This document shows positions 1 through 8,934 of a stretch of 64,000 nucleotides of DNA, piece after piece; position 1 is the first letter of the stretch, and each line of letters begins with the position of its first letter. The notes under the pieces were generated by a model. The model did no database searches. It worked only from the letters and a program-made list of their open reading frames with translations, and had not been told where the DNA came from. This DNA comes from Solidesulfovibrio carbinolicus (lineage in GTDB: Bacteria > Desulfobacterota > Desulfovibrionia > Desulfovibrionales > Desulfovibrionaceae). The stretch spans positions 1 through 64,000 of the forward strand of contig NZ_CP026539.1 in assembly GCF_004135975.1 (NCBI RefSeq), given 5' to 3'. The position numbers and the translations under genes were made by a program.

Positions 1-40
1 CCACGGCACGGAGCAGACTCACACAGGGAGGCAAAAGCCC

Positions 41-826
41 ATGGGAATCATACTTGCCGTGTCCAATAACAAAGGGGGAGTCGGGAAATCCACCACCACG
101 GCGAACCTGGCCCATGCCCTTTCCGCCCGCAAAAAACGTGTCCTGATCGTGGACGCCGACAGCCAATGCAACCTCACCAGCACCTTTCTGGGCAGCCCCT
201 GGGGCGGCAACAGCCTGCTGGAGCTGCTCGACGGCGACGGTGTCCCGGCGGAAGCCTGCATCATCCCCGCCCCTGACTACGAACGCCTCCACGTGCTGCC
301 CAACAAGACCGACAGCGCCGCCCTGGAGCCGGCCCTGGCCCGCCGCGAGGACTACGGCTGGTACATGCTGCGCGACCGACTGCGCCTCCACGCCGCCAAA
401 ACTTTCGATTTTACCCTCATCGACTGCCCGCCCAACCTCGGCCTGTTCTCCATCCAGGCCATGATCGCGTCCGATTTCATCCTCGTGCCTGTCGAGGCCG
501 GCAGCCGCTACGCCATGGACGGCCTGGACCGCACCATCGAAACCATCGGCGGCATCGCCCAGGCCGACCCGGACAACCCCTCTGGTCGTTTCTTGCGCCT
601 TCTCATCAACAAGGCCGACCGCCGCACCGCTGTCAGCAAGGTGACCATCGAACAGATCCAGCAGAGCTACCCCGGGAGAGTGTTTTCCACGATCATCCCG
701 GTCAATACCGACATTCAGCAATCCGAAATGCTGAGCAAGACCGTTTTGCGCCACGCCTCGAAAAGCCCCGGCGCCCAGGCCTATAGGTCCCTGGCCACGG
801 AACTGCTCGGCATCCTGTCGCAATAA
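41..826 (+). CDS. parA: ParA-family partition ATPase
   Basis: A 261-aa ATPase of the ParA/Soj/MinD family, which positions plasmids or chromosome origins by ATP-dependent nonspecific DNA binding together with a centromere-binding partner. The deviant Walker A motif KGGVGKST lies at residues 11-18, the Walker B-like aspartate of LIDCPP at about residue 128, and the length is typical of a short ParA without an N-terminal HTH. An AGGGAGG ribosome-binding site lies about 10 bp before the ATG. The next gene starts 15 bp after its stop on the same strand, so the two are probably co-transcribed and that gene is the natural candidate for the partner. No recognisable ParB is present in the window. Function is well supported by family; the partner is inference. 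Confidence 0.93.
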   Translation: MGIILAVSNNKGGVGKSTTTANLAHALSARKKRVLIVDADSQCNLTSTFLGSPWGGNSLLELLDGDGVPAEACIIPAPDYERLHVLPNKTDSAALEPALARREDYGWYMLRDRLRLHAAKTFDFTLIDCPPNLGLFSIQAMIASDFILVPVEAGSRYAMDGLDRTIETIGGIAQADPDNPSGRFLRLLINKADRRTAVSKVTIEQIQQSYPGRVFSTIIPVNTDIQQSEMLSKTVLRHASKSPGAQAYRSLATELLGILSQ

Positions 827-841
827 CTTCGGGAGCAGGCC

Positions 842-2155
842 ATGGCCACGTCGATGACACAACTCCTGCGCAAGGCGGCCCAAAGCCGCATGGCCGGGCA
901 GCCGCCCGCGGCAGCCGCCGCTCCGGAGGGCCGTCGGGAGGTTTTTGCCGACGCCGTTCCCCATATAGAGCAGACAAACACAGCAGATAAAGCACTTATA
1001 AAAACCAATCAGACAAACCAGACTGACGAACTCGACAGCTTGCCTCAACAGTTGAAGCCGACAGTTGAGCTCGTAAGAGTAGTTCAACCGCTGGCCCAAA
1101 CAGCCGAGCAGACAAAGCAGGCAGACAAAATCAGCGGGCAGACAGACACGCCAAGCACACAAATAAAGCAGTATAAACCAACAAACAAATCAAGCATAGA
1201 AAGTCAGCAGCCAAAAAAAGCGCTAAAAGTAGGCAGTCAAAAGGAACAGTCAAAGCAGACAGAAAAACCAAGCGGACTCGCCGCCCCGGCTATGCGGCTG
1301 CCGCCGCGCCTGCCCATCGCCACCATGGCCCAGAAAACCCTGGCCGCCCATTTCCTGGAGACCGGCCCCGTGGTCACGACCTACGCCGTCATTGCTGCTG
1401 AAACCGGCGTTCCCCTGGGCACGGCGCGCACCATCATCGACAAGTTCGTCGCCGCCGGCTGGCTGCGCAAGGAGCAGTGGGGCGCCGGCCGCAATCGGGC
1501 CCTTTCCCTGGCCCCCACCGAGGCCTTGGCCGCTGTCACGCGCGATAGTCAAGCAGACAAAATTTACATACAAAGCCAGCAGACAAAGCAACCATACAAA
1601 CCAAAAGGACGAGCTCAGCAGTCAAGTTTAGCTGTGGAATTCAACAGCGAAAACGCCCCTCTTAAGATAGAAAGAAAGAATCTTTCTATCTCCCCGGAGA
1701 CGGTGCGCACGTCCTGGCCCTGCCTGGCCCGGGCCGGTTTCGGATTGGCCCAGCTCGAACAGATCCACGACGCCCTGGCGCAGCTTGGCAAATCCGCCGA
1801 CCGGATCATCCAGGGCCTGGACCACGCCGAATGGGAACTGGCCGAGGGAAAAATGCTGGACAAGGCCGGGCAGCCCGTGGCCGATCCCTGCGCCTGGGTT
1901 TTCCGCTCCCTGGCCAGCCAAGGCTATTATCGCCGCCCGGCCGGCTACGTCAGCGCCGAGGAGCAGGCCGAACTCGACGCGGCCAACGAAGCCAAGGCCC
2001 TGGCCCAAAGCCGCGAACAAGCCCGGCTAGCCCGATTCCGAGCCTGGGAACAGGGGCTGAGCCGGGAAGCGCGGGAAAAAGCCCTGGAAGGCCGGCGTGG
2101 ACCGGAAGAGATCTGGTTGAAAAATTTTTGGGTCAAACTTGGAGAACCATCTTAA
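842..2155 (+). CDS. Plasmid-associated protein with winged-helix region, unknown function
   Basis: A 437-aa protein I cannot assign to a named family. Three parts are visible: a polar Gln/Thr/Lys-rich low-complexity N-terminal part (about residues 40-140); a block at about 150-230 whose pattern (ETGVPLGTARTIIDKFVAAG, then a Trp-Gly-Arg wing-like stretch) resembles a winged helix-turn-helix; and a charged, probably helical C-terminus (about 280-437). A short polar insert interrupts the GC-rich sequence after the wHTH (about 237-265). The polar stretches are AT-rich and contain the repeated 9-mer GCAGACAAA. Position directly after parA suggests plasmid partition or replication; that is inference. 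RBS-like GGGAGCAGG precedes the ATG. Confidence 0.7.
   Translation: MATSMTQLLRKAAQSRMAGQPPAAAAAPEGRREVFADAVPHIEQTNTADKALIKTNQTNQTDELDSLPQQLKPTVELVRVVQPLAQTAEQTKQADKISGQTDTPSTQIKQYKPTNKSSIESQQPKKALKVGSQKEQSKQTEKPSGLAAPAMRLPPRLPIATMAQKTLAAHFLETGPVVTTYAVIAAETGVPLGTARTIIDKFVAAGWLRKEQWGAGRNRALSLAPTEALAAVTRDSQADKIYIQSQQTKQPYKPKGRAQQSSLAVEFNSENAPLKIERKNLSISPETVRTSWPCLARAGFGLAQLEQIHDALAQLGKSADRIIQGLDHAEWELAEGKMLDKAGQPVADPCAWVFRSLASQGYYRRPAGYVSAEEQAELDAANEAKALAQSREQARLARFRAWEQGLSREAREKALEGRRGPEEIWLKNFWVKLGEPS
970..1587 (+). repeat. Dispersed GCAGACAAA direct repeats inside the parA-linked gene
   Basis: Five exact copies of GCAGACAAA start at 970, 1108, 1121, 1553 and 1579, with near copies at 1009 (TCAGACAAA) and 1255 (GCAGACAGA). 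They lie in two AT-rich stretches of an otherwise GC-rich gene. Copies at 970, 1108 and 1579 are read as (x)-Gln-Thr; copies at 1121 and 1553 are one base out of register and are read as Ala-Asp-Lys. Conservation of the DNA word across two frames suggests a DNA-level role such as an iteron or centromere-like site, which is inference. Confidence 0.6.
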
Positions 2156-2281
2156 CAATGCAAAGAACATTATTTAAGTTGTCATGCATGAGTTGCTCGG
2201 CCAGCCGCTCTTTTGCTGTTTTACAAGCGCTTCGGTTATGATAAAACGCCGACGCCTATTTCAAATCGCGAGAAAAGCGAG

Positions 2282-3607
2282 ATGATGGACTTGTTCCTCA
2301 GAGCACTTGGCAAGCGGCTGATGGCCCCATTCCTTACGAAACAAACGTTCCTGCGACTGCTCTCACAGCAGCCGTTTCTCCCTGCTGAGGCTTTCGTCCC
2401 CGGCCGTATCGTGCATTGCAGTCCGAGTCTGGGGGCTGGAGGAAGCGAGCGGCAAACGTGTAACACCTTGTCAGGCTTGGTCGCTTTGGGCTATGACGAC
2501 TGCCGGTTGCTATGCCGGAGTTTGCAAGGTCGAGAAAACAGCTTTTATTTGAAACTGTTGGAGCGCAACGGCATCATTACCTTCAATTTGGCCGAAGCCG
2601 TGGCCGCCCAGACTCCGCCGTCTTTGGTTGGTGCTTTGCGTCATTGGCTGCAGCCTCTTCCGTGGCCCTATTCCGAAGAGACGTTGGGATTTGCCGCGGT
2701 TTTTGCTGCTTGGCGGCCCGCCATCATCCACATTTGGCAGGACATGCCCCTGGCGGCCCTGGCGGCCAGACTTGTCGGCATCCCCTTGACGGTGTTGTCC
2801 TGGCGTAGTTTGAGCCCTCCACATTTTGGCTACAACCACGCCTATTTTCAACCGGCCTATCGGTTATTGGCCGACCAACCTGGGCTCGTTATGCTCAACA
2901 ACAGCGAGGCTGGTAGGAACGATTATGCGGCCTGGCTGGGCATAGATCCCGGCCGGATAAGGGTCTTGCGCAACGGTTTGGACCCGACATTTCTGCAGTG
3001 TCCCGAGCCCGAGGCAGTAGACGCACTACGAACCCGGCTGCGCATTCCAGCTCAAGCGCCCGTGGTTGGTTCCATTTTCCGTTTGTCTCGAGAAAAGGAT
3101 CCCTGGTTGTGGCTGGAAACTGCTAAAAAACTAGCGACAACATCCCCCGAGTGCCATTTCGTGATCTTCGGTGAAGGTCCCTTGTTGCGGCAATTTAGAT
3201 CTGTCGTCCGGGAGGCAGGATTTGCCAGCTGCTTTCATCTGCCGGGACGCACGGACAAGACGGCTGTTGCTTTGGGTCTGTTTGATGTTTTTTTGTTGTG
3301 CTCCTCTACCGAGGGCACGCCAAATGTCTTGATCGAGGCCCAGGGACAGGGCGTACCCGTGGTCACCCTGGCGGCCGGGGGTACACCGGAAACCGTTCTT
3401 CACGGGGAAAGCGGTTTTGTCGTTCAGGAACGCGACGCGAACCACTGCGCTGCCGCTGTCCAGCGCGTCCTTTCGGATGGGGTTTGGCGCAAACGGGCGT
3501 CCGAGGTAGCCCCAGCTTTTGTGGCGCGGCGTTTTGGTCTCGCGCGCATGTTGAGTGAGACGCTAGACGTCTACGGTCTCGACAACCCTCTCCCAATAGG
3601 GTGTTGA
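2282..3607 (+). CDS. GT4-family glycosyltransferase (paralogue 1)
   Basis: A GT-B fold retaining glycosyltransferase, 441 aa from the ATG at 2282; an in-frame TTG at 2213 is possible but lacks a good ribosome-binding site. It carries the glycine-rich acceptor-site motif GAGGSERQ near residue 53, a VVGSIFRLSREKDP segment, and the C-terminal EX7E nucleotide-sugar motif EGTPNVLIE at about 344-352 followed by GVPVVTLAAGGTPE. It closely resembles the genes at 5794 and 52099 in domain order, including a long N-terminal extension and an LNNS...DYAxWLG...IRNG segment. Donor and acceptor cannot be read from sequence. Likely role: sugar transfer during surface polysaccharide assembly at the cytoplasmic membrane. 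Confidence 0.85.
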   Translation: MMDLFLRALGKRLMAPFLTKQTFLRLLSQQPFLPAEAFVPGRIVHCSPSLGAGGSERQTCNTLSGLVALGYDDCRLLCRSLQGRENSFYLKLLERNGIITFNLAEAVAAQTPPSLVGALRHWLQPLPWPYSEETLGFAAVFAAWRPAIIHIWQDMPLAALAARLVGIPLTVLSWRSLSPPHFGYNHAYFQPAYRLLADQPGLVMLNNSEAGRNDYAAWLGIDPGRIRVLRNGLDPTFLQCPEPEAVDALRTRLRIPAQAPVVGSIFRLSREKDPWLWLETAKKLATTSPECHFVIFGEGPLLRQFRSVVREAGFASCFHLPGRTDKTAVALGLFDVFLLCSSTEGTPNVLIEAQGQGVPVVTLAAGGTPETVLHGESGFVVQERDANHCAAAVQRVLSDGVWRKRASEVAPAFVARRFGLARMLSETLDVYGLDNPLPIGC

Positions 3608-3790
3608 ATAACTCCGCCAAGTGACCGAAAATCCAGCCATCGCGGTTCCGGAGGTGATCTGATAGGGCTTGGCCGTCAGGGTGAACAGCAGGGGGGCATA
3701 CCCGGGCGGGGTGAAAGCCTCCTGTGAGTGGGCATCATCATGTCAATAGCTCTGTCATGTGGTAGCTGACTCGAATAATAGTAACGAGTA
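3608..3790. other. Intergenic stretch, no identified gene
   Basis: No recognisable gene. The minus strand is open for about 46 codons (about 3598-3735) without a start or a family I recognise; it may be a coding remnant. It ends where the IS200-like end begins. Confidence 0.4.
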
Positions 3791-3792
3791 AA

Positions 3793-3811
3793 CCCCCGGC
3801 TCTGCCGGGGG
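3793..3811 (+). repeat. IS200-type terminal hairpin
   Basis: A perfect 8-bp stem with a 3-nt loop (CCCCCGGC TCT GCCGGGGG). Subterminal hairpins near the left end are the recognition structures of IS200/IS605 elements, and a TnpA fragment follows 80 bp downstream. Confidence 0.7.
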
Positions 3812-3840
3812 ACTCACAAAGTTTGGCACTTCCGGGAATC

Positions 3841-3891
3841 GGAAGCCTCCATCGCTTGAACCACTCAAAGTTCAAACAGACGGAGGCTTCC
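3841..3891 (+). promoter_or_regulatory. Stem-loop in the IS200 leader, upstream of tnpA start
   Basis: The outer arms GGAAGCCTCC (3841-3850) and GGAGGCTTCC (3882-3891) are perfectly complementary; inner arms TTGAA (3856) and TTCAA (3871) extend the structure. The 3' arm holds the GGAGG that would serve the GTG start at 3893, so the hairpin would mask the ribosome-binding site. This agrees with known low-level translation control of IS200 transposases. Confidence 0.65.
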
Positions 3892-3892
3892 T

Positions 3893-4075
3893 GTGAACGA
3901 CTACGAAAGCCTAAGCCACTCGGTATGGGACTGCAAGTACCACGTGGTTTGGATCCCAAAGTGCCGCAAAAAGGTTCTGTATGGCCAACTACGCGTGCAT
4001 ATGGGTGAAATTTTGAGGGAACTGGCCCGGCAGAAGGAGAGTAGGGTGGTCGAGGGGCACCTTATGCCTGACTAA
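3893..4075 (+). pseudogene. tnpA: IS200/IS605 TnpA (Y1 transposase), 3'-truncated
   Basis: The N-terminal 60 residues of an IS200-type single-strand transposase (SLSHSVWDCKYHVVWIPKCR, then GEILRELARQKE and EGHLMPD). The reading frame stops exactly where the family continues with the His-x-His motif, so the HUH metal site and catalytic tyrosine are absent. The break coincides with the start of the IS1380-containing segment, so later insertion or deletion removed the 3' half. Not functional. Confidence 0.85.
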
Positions 4076-4282
4076 AAACCCTGAATCCGTAGGCATGCAG
4101 CCCCAAATCTCTCTATGCCACCGACGAGGTGCTTTTTGATGCTCCTTTCAGCCCTTTCTGCTCAGCCCCAGCCGAGTATGGGTTGCTTTTTTCCTGATTT
4201 CAGCTTTGGAGCAGAGGTCAGGGTGGATTTGAGCGATTTTCGGGCACACCTCTCCCGGGTACGGAAGTTACTCCGCGTATTT

Positions 4283-5611
4283 TTAGGCTTGCGCCAACCG
4301 TCTCTGCATACCAACAAGCGCTTCGCCGAAGCCGCCGTTGGACACCACCTTCACGACAACTCGCCGCGCATGCCGGACGAACCGTCCGCCCAAGTACATC
4401 ATCCCCTGCATAATAGTGCGCAAACGGCGGCGCGTTGCCCTCTTCAGCCCAATGACCCCGGAGTCGAGAAGCGACTCGCCCAGCACGCGCAGCATGTTGT
4501 TTACCAGGACCCCGAGCTGGAAGAACAACTCGTTGACGCTGAATTTTCCGGACGGAAGGCGCTCCAGGTCGAGTTCGCTTTTCAGCGCCGCGAAATACTG
4601 CTCGCACGTACCCCGGTCTCGGTACAACCGCAGGATGTCGGCATCGGACACCTTCTCGAGGTTCGTCCAGACACTGAAGACTTTGTACTCTGGCAAGAGC
4701 AGGGTCTGCCCTTTCTTGCTGGTCCTCTCGGTCATCTCATACACCAGCCGGACCTCTCCGATTTCTTCACGTTCACGGCGGGTGCTTCCCGTGTAAACAG
4801 TCTTGCCGGGCCTGGGAGAATGAACTTGTCCTTCGTGCATGGCCAGGTTGATCAAAATCTCTGGTTTTTCTCGGCGCAGATTGTGGCGAGTGATGAAACT
4901 GTCCCCGGCCTTGAGCCGCGCCGCCATGAGTGCCCCATCATCGAAGGCTGCGTCGTCCACCCAGAGCAGACGGGCATTGGTCAGCTTGCGCACCCGCGAG
5001 CGGACCCCGGCATGGAAGTCCAAGGCCCCTTCATGCAGGGGGTGATGGCTCCCTGGACAAAGCTTGGCTCCAACAATCAGGCCGCCTTCGAGGAACGAGC
5101 AGACCGGGGCGTAGCCGAGAATCCCGGTGTAGCCCTTGGCGACGCCCTCCTTCTTGGTGTCGCTGTTGTCAAGGATGGTGGAGTCGGTGTCGATCCGCAC
5201 GCCAACAAAGTGAGGTACGGTGACGATCCGGGGCTTGAAATCCAGCTTGCGCAGCATGCGCACAGATCACATGGGCATGGCTTCGTGGACGTTCCGATCA
5301 AGGCTCATGGCCTCGAAACGCTGGCGCAGAGTGGCTTCCGACGGCACACGACCAACCCCCAGGGCTGTCACGAAGAACTCGCTATTCTTGAATTGCCGCA
5401 CGTGGTCGAAACCCACCTTGCCTATTCCAATGAGACCGCCAAGGCTCCGCAGAATGTCCTTCTCAGCAACCTGATAGTTCGGGGACTCCCGTTTGGCGCA
5501 GGTGGAGTCGATGTCGCTGATGCGCATGAGTTCGCCCATGGCTACAAGCCCGGCATTGCCGACGATCGGTTCTTCGGTGATCTCAAGGGTCAGCTTTCCC
5601 ATGTGGCGCAC
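4283..5611 (-). pseudogene. IS1380-family transposase with an in-frame stop
   Basis: Two open segments in the same minus-strand frame, 5611-5267 (114 aa) and 5263-4283 (326 aa), separated by a TGA codon at 5267-5269. Together they give about 442 residues, normal for IS1380 DDE transposases. Visible features include VRIDTDSTILDNS, the DDAAFDDGALM region, and RDRGTCEQYFAALKSELDLE in the C-terminal catalytic part. The stop falls after the N-terminal domain, so no full-length enzyme is made unless read through. Flanks 4076-4282 and 5612-5660 probably hold the element ends, but I could not define convincing inverted repeats. The plus strand carries a long antisense frame that is an artefact. Confidence 0.85.
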
Positions 5612-5660
5612 CTCGCGGGTGAAAGACGTCTGCCTAGACCTGCGAAGTCAACATGCTAAA

Positions 5661-5793
5661 ATATTACATTTTTTTTAATAACAAACTGTACCGGCAAAGT
5701 AAGTTGAACTGAAGCTGTTTACGGATCCAGGATTATACACAGTTATTCTTGAGCATCAGCGCAAACACATAACTTTAGGCCGAGGAAGCCAAA
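5661..5793. other. AT-rich leader of the GT4 gene
   Basis: An AT-rich spacer between the IS1380 remnant and the glycosyltransferase. It includes a run of eight T and a GAGGAAGCC ribosome-binding site before 5794. It may carry the promoter, but no convincing -35/-10 pair was assigned. Confidence 0.4.
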
Positions 5794-7269
5794 ATGACTA
5801 AACATATAGTCCTGAAAATATGCGTGATGTTCAGCGCAGGAAAGTATATTCGAAGCATCTCCTATCGCGTGTTACGACGTACGTACACAGTGATACTGCC
5901 GATTGCTCGGGTGATGCTTACCGAATCATTGAAATTTCGCCTGTCGAAACTCGCGATGGCCGTCGAGCGACAGTTCGAGCAGAAACTATTTGCTGCGAAA
6001 CCAAGTCCTTTAAATTCGTTCCCTCCGGCGTTCCCTTCGGCCACCTTCGAGGACGGCCCGGTGGTTCTGTGCAACAACGCGTTGGCTTGGGGCGGGGTCG
6101 AGCGCCAAGTCGTCTACACGCTACGGGGCTTGGTTGATCAGCTACCGCAGCCGCCCCATCTACTCTGCATGCGGCTAGGCCACGGACCGGACTTTGATTT
6201 TTATATGAGTTCACTGGAGGATTTTCCCGGCGAGGTTCGAAACGTCGTCGATCTGGAAGAGGCTCGGCGTCATCTCGCGAGTGTTGATCCAGGTCTGGAG
6301 CATCGGATAATCCAGGCTGTGGCTTGGCTTCCACCCGATGTCCAGGAGGAGATACTCCGGTTCGCAGGCGATTTTGTTCGCCTCAAGCCTGCGGTCACGC
6401 ATATCTGGCAGGACGCGCTTTCGATCTCCGCCGGCTACGCGGCTCGGATGGTTGGAGTTCCGAGGATTCTTATCTCAAGCCGGAATATGGCAGCCAAGCA
6501 CTTCGCCTATCACCGCCCCCACATGGCGGATGCCTATCGCGAACTCGCCGAGTGCTCCAACATAGTTATGCTCAATAACAGCTTAGCCGGTGCCACCGAT
6601 TACGCCGATTGGTTAGGGCTGCCAGGAGAACGCTTTCACATCATTCGCAATGGGATCGACACGGTTCAGATCAGACGACCCGACGAAGACGCGGTGAAAC
6701 GCCTGAAGGATAGCCTCGGTCTCCCGGACAAGGTTCCGGTCGTCGGCTCAATCTTCAGGTTTTACGCTGAGAAGTGTCCGTTACTGTGGATTGAAACCGC
6801 CGCCCGCGTCGCCTCGGCACATCCAGATTGTCATTTTGTTATTTTCGGCACCGGGCCAATGAGAGATGATCTGATCGACCTCGCGCGGTCTCTAGGTTTC
6901 GCCGATCGATTGCACCTTCCCGGAACCATCATCAACGCGGCATTGGGGCTTTTGATCATGGATGTCTTCATGCTGACATCCCAATTCGAGGGTACGCCGA
7001 ATGTCGTTCTTGAGGCCGGGTTGATGGGTGTTCCCGTGATCGCCACGAACGCCGGTGGCACAGCTGAGACAATAGACGCCGGACGTACCGGGTTCATCTC
7101 AGATTTTGCCGAACCCGACGTCCTCGCCTCCCTGGTGTCAAAGACGCTTAACGACGACGCTTGGCGCCTCGCGGTACGAAAGAGCGGTCCGGAGTTTATC
7201 CTTGAACGGTTTGGGCTGGAGCGGATGCTGAGCGAAACGTTATTTTTTTACGGCCAGTTATCAAAATGA
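5794..7269 (+). CDS. GT4-family glycosyltransferase (paralogue 2)
   Basis: A 491-aa GT-B glycosyltransferase with ribosome-binding site GAGGAAG before the ATG. A hydrophobic, basic N-terminal 70 residues may associate with the membrane. It shows GGVERQVVYTLRGL near residue 100, LNNSLAGATDYADWLG, VVGSIFRFYAEKCPLLW, HFVIFGTGPM, and the EX7E motif EGTPNVVLE at about 399-407 followed by GVPVIATNAGGTAE. It aligns along its whole length with the genes at 2282 and 52099, indicating duplication or repeated acquisition of one family. It stands alone between IS remnants, so its operon context is lost. The transferred sugar is unknown. Confidence 0.88.
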   Translation: MTKHIVLKICVMFSAGKYIRSISYRVLRRTYTVILPIARVMLTESLKFRLSKLAMAVERQFEQKLFAAKPSPLNSFPPAFPSATFEDGPVVLCNNALAWGGVERQVVYTLRGLVDQLPQPPHLLCMRLGHGPDFDFYMSSLEDFPGEVRNVVDLEEARRHLASVDPGLEHRIIQAVAWLPPDVQEEILRFAGDFVRLKPAVTHIWQDALSISAGYAARMVGVPRILISSRNMAAKHFAYHRPHMADAYRELAECSNIVMLNNSLAGATDYADWLGLPGERFHIIRNGIDTVQIRRPDEDAVKRLKDSLGLPDKVPVVGSIFRFYAEKCPLLWIETAARVASAHPDCHFVIFGTGPMRDDLIDLARSLGFADRLHLPGTIINAALGLLIMDVFMLTSQFEGTPNVVLEAGLMGVPVIATNAGGTAETIDAGRTGFISDFAEPDVLASLVSKTLNDDAWRLAVRKSGPEFILERFGLERMLSETLFFYGQLSK

Positions 7270-7291
7270 AAATATAACTATATATTGGAGT

Positions 7292-7770
7292 TAGACACGG
7301 ACCTGCATTCGCGGACTCTATGGCTGAGCGACCCGTGTTTTGTTGCCGATGTCGAGTTGGATACAGGCGGAGGCTAGGTGGATGTCCATGTTGATCACGC
7401 TGTCGGTGTCCGGTGGGCTGTCCGACCTGTGGATGCGAGTTGGCTTGTTGGGATTATGTCGAGCCCCGGGTGTGGCGTCAGCTCGACATTTACCAGTTCA
7501 AGACCTTCCTCCATGCCCGGATTCCGCGCGTGGAGTGCCCCGAGCACGGCCTTCTTCAGGTCAAAGTTCCTTGGGCCGAGGCCAAGGGGCGTTTTACCTT
7601 GCCCATGGAGCGCTTGATCATTGACGTGTTGGACTCAACAGCAAGATCATGGCCATCAAGCGAAGTGTTTATGGGTACCGGAATTGAGAGCACTTTAAGA
7701 CTGTCATCTACTTCTTCTGCGGCGGCGTGGACCTCTCAAACAGGACTGACCCCGGTTGCCCACGGATGAC
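7292..7770 (+). pseudogene. ISL3-family transposase relic with large internal deletion
   Basis: The N-terminal zinc-finger region of an ISL3-family transposase is readable in shifting frames (WDYVEPRVWRQLDIYQFKT, then ARIPRVECPEHGLLQVKVPW and MERLIIDVL). Immediately after IIDVL the sequence jumps to the family's C-terminus (NSKIMAIKR...HFKTVIYFFCGGVDL, partly out of frame), so the central catalytic part of roughly 740 bp is missing. The larger relic at 30275-31490 shows the segment that has been lost. Non-functional. Confidence 0.8.
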
Positions 7771-7803
7771 CCGGAAGTACCACTTTGAGGGGGGGGCAAA
7801 GAT

Positions 7804-8635
7804 ATGGGATTTATTCGAGGCAACATGATTCCAATTCTCAGAGAGCATAAACGCCAGCCATTTGCTGGAAAGTTACTACTTCTTGGGCAGGGGGATATTT
7901 ATTTTTCAGATGCTGATTATCGGCTTATGGCAGAAACGCTGGGGGTTGAGCTAGATAGAGCAATATTGCCAAGCCTCTCCTATAAACCTGAGTTTGCCTC
8001 AAAAGGTTATTTTGACACTGAATCTGTCTTCAAGCGGTTGGGTTTCACTGAGGTGCATGCTTTGGACTATTCGGATTTCGAGGGGGCAGATATTATCCAT
8101 GACCTTAATTCCCCAGACGTTCCGAAAGATTTGGTACAGCAGTTTGATGTGGTGATTGATCATGGTCTCTTGAACACGTTTTTCATCTCCCAAATGCGCT
8201 TTATGCCGTCTTTCAATTCTTAAAAATTGGGGGTAGGGCCATTACAAGTTCTCCAGGGAATGGTTTCTTTGACCATGGATTTTATATGCTTCAACCAACG
8301 CTTTTTTTGGATTTTTATTTCACAAACAATTGGGACATAGAATCTATTCAGGTCGTACAATTTTCACACAACCAAGAGACGGAACCATTTTTTTTACGGA
8401 TTACTATCCAGGCCAATTTGACACTGTTGGCTACGGAAAAATGGATAATAAGCTTTATTCGACAATTTGTGTTAGTATAAAAACAAATTGTTCCACTGGA
8501 GATGCTATTCCCCAACAGGGATGGTACTCCAGACAAAAATCCTGGCAAGCAGGTACGCAGATGCCAGAGAAGGACGTCAACCTTACTCAATCATTATCAG
8601 AAGGCAGGGAACCAAGTAAGAGTATAAAACCGTAA
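7804..8635 (+). pseudogene. Methyltransferase-like polysaccharide-locus gene with two frameshifts
   Basis: The intact first part (139 codons from 7804) reads GKLLLLGQGDIYFSDADYRL...DIIHDLNSPDVP...FDVVIDHG. The reading then continues one frame off near 8161-8175 (LEHVFHLPNALYAVFQFLKI, then GGRAITSSPGNGFFDHGFYM). It shifts again in a run of eight T at 8388-8395 (FTDYYPGQFDTVGYGKMDNK). Each shift is explained by loss of one base. Reassembled, the protein is about 270 aa and resembles class I SAM-dependent methyltransferase-like proteins of polysaccharide loci (the I-D-H-G-x-x-E-H segment). The exact family is uncertain. It directly follows the ISL3 relic and ends at an IS66 end. Confidence 0.65.
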
Positions 8636-8835
8636 TCGTCAAAAGAACCCCTTCTTACGCCTCCTGAGTTTTCTGACATGGAGTGTCCCCAGGAGGGACG
8701 ACCATGGTAGCATCCGCAACGGAGCATAGATCCGAGAAGGCGGCGTATTGGGCTGAACATTTTGAGGCTTGGCGAGGGAGTGGTCTAAGCCAGGGGGCTT
8801 ACTGCCGGCGGCATGGCCTTTCCCAAAGTTCATGG
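8632..8835 (+). mobile_element. tnpA: IS66-family right-end fragment with tnpA 5' part
   Basis: Starts with the IS66-type terminus GTAATCGTCAAAAGAACCCC and contains the first 44 codons of IS66 tnpA from the ATG at 8704 (ribosome-binding site GGAGGGA). It is essentially identical to the right end of the element at 38082-48099. The frame is cut at 8835/8836 by the IS21 element, so the rest of this IS66 copy is missing here. TnpA is an accessory protein of IS66 transposition. Confidence 0.85.
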
Positions 8836-8934
8836 TGTCAAACAGCACCGAAAATTGACCCCCAATCAGCGTCCAATTTTGACCCCCTCGAATTGAGCGC
8901 CATGGCTTCTCCTCGTGGTCGGGGGGGGGGGAGC

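Noticed and set aside
970-1640. CRISPR-like array
   Set aside because: The repeat is only 9 bp, spacing is irregular (13 to over 400 bp), and it lies in a coding frame; no cas genes nearby.
4115-5659. 514-aa plus-strand open frame
   Set aside because: It is the antisense of the IS1380 transposase; family residues are clear on the minus strand.
4076-5660. Inverted repeats of the first IS1380 element
   Set aside because: Only a short TAGGCA match between candidate ends; not convincing enough to set element borders.
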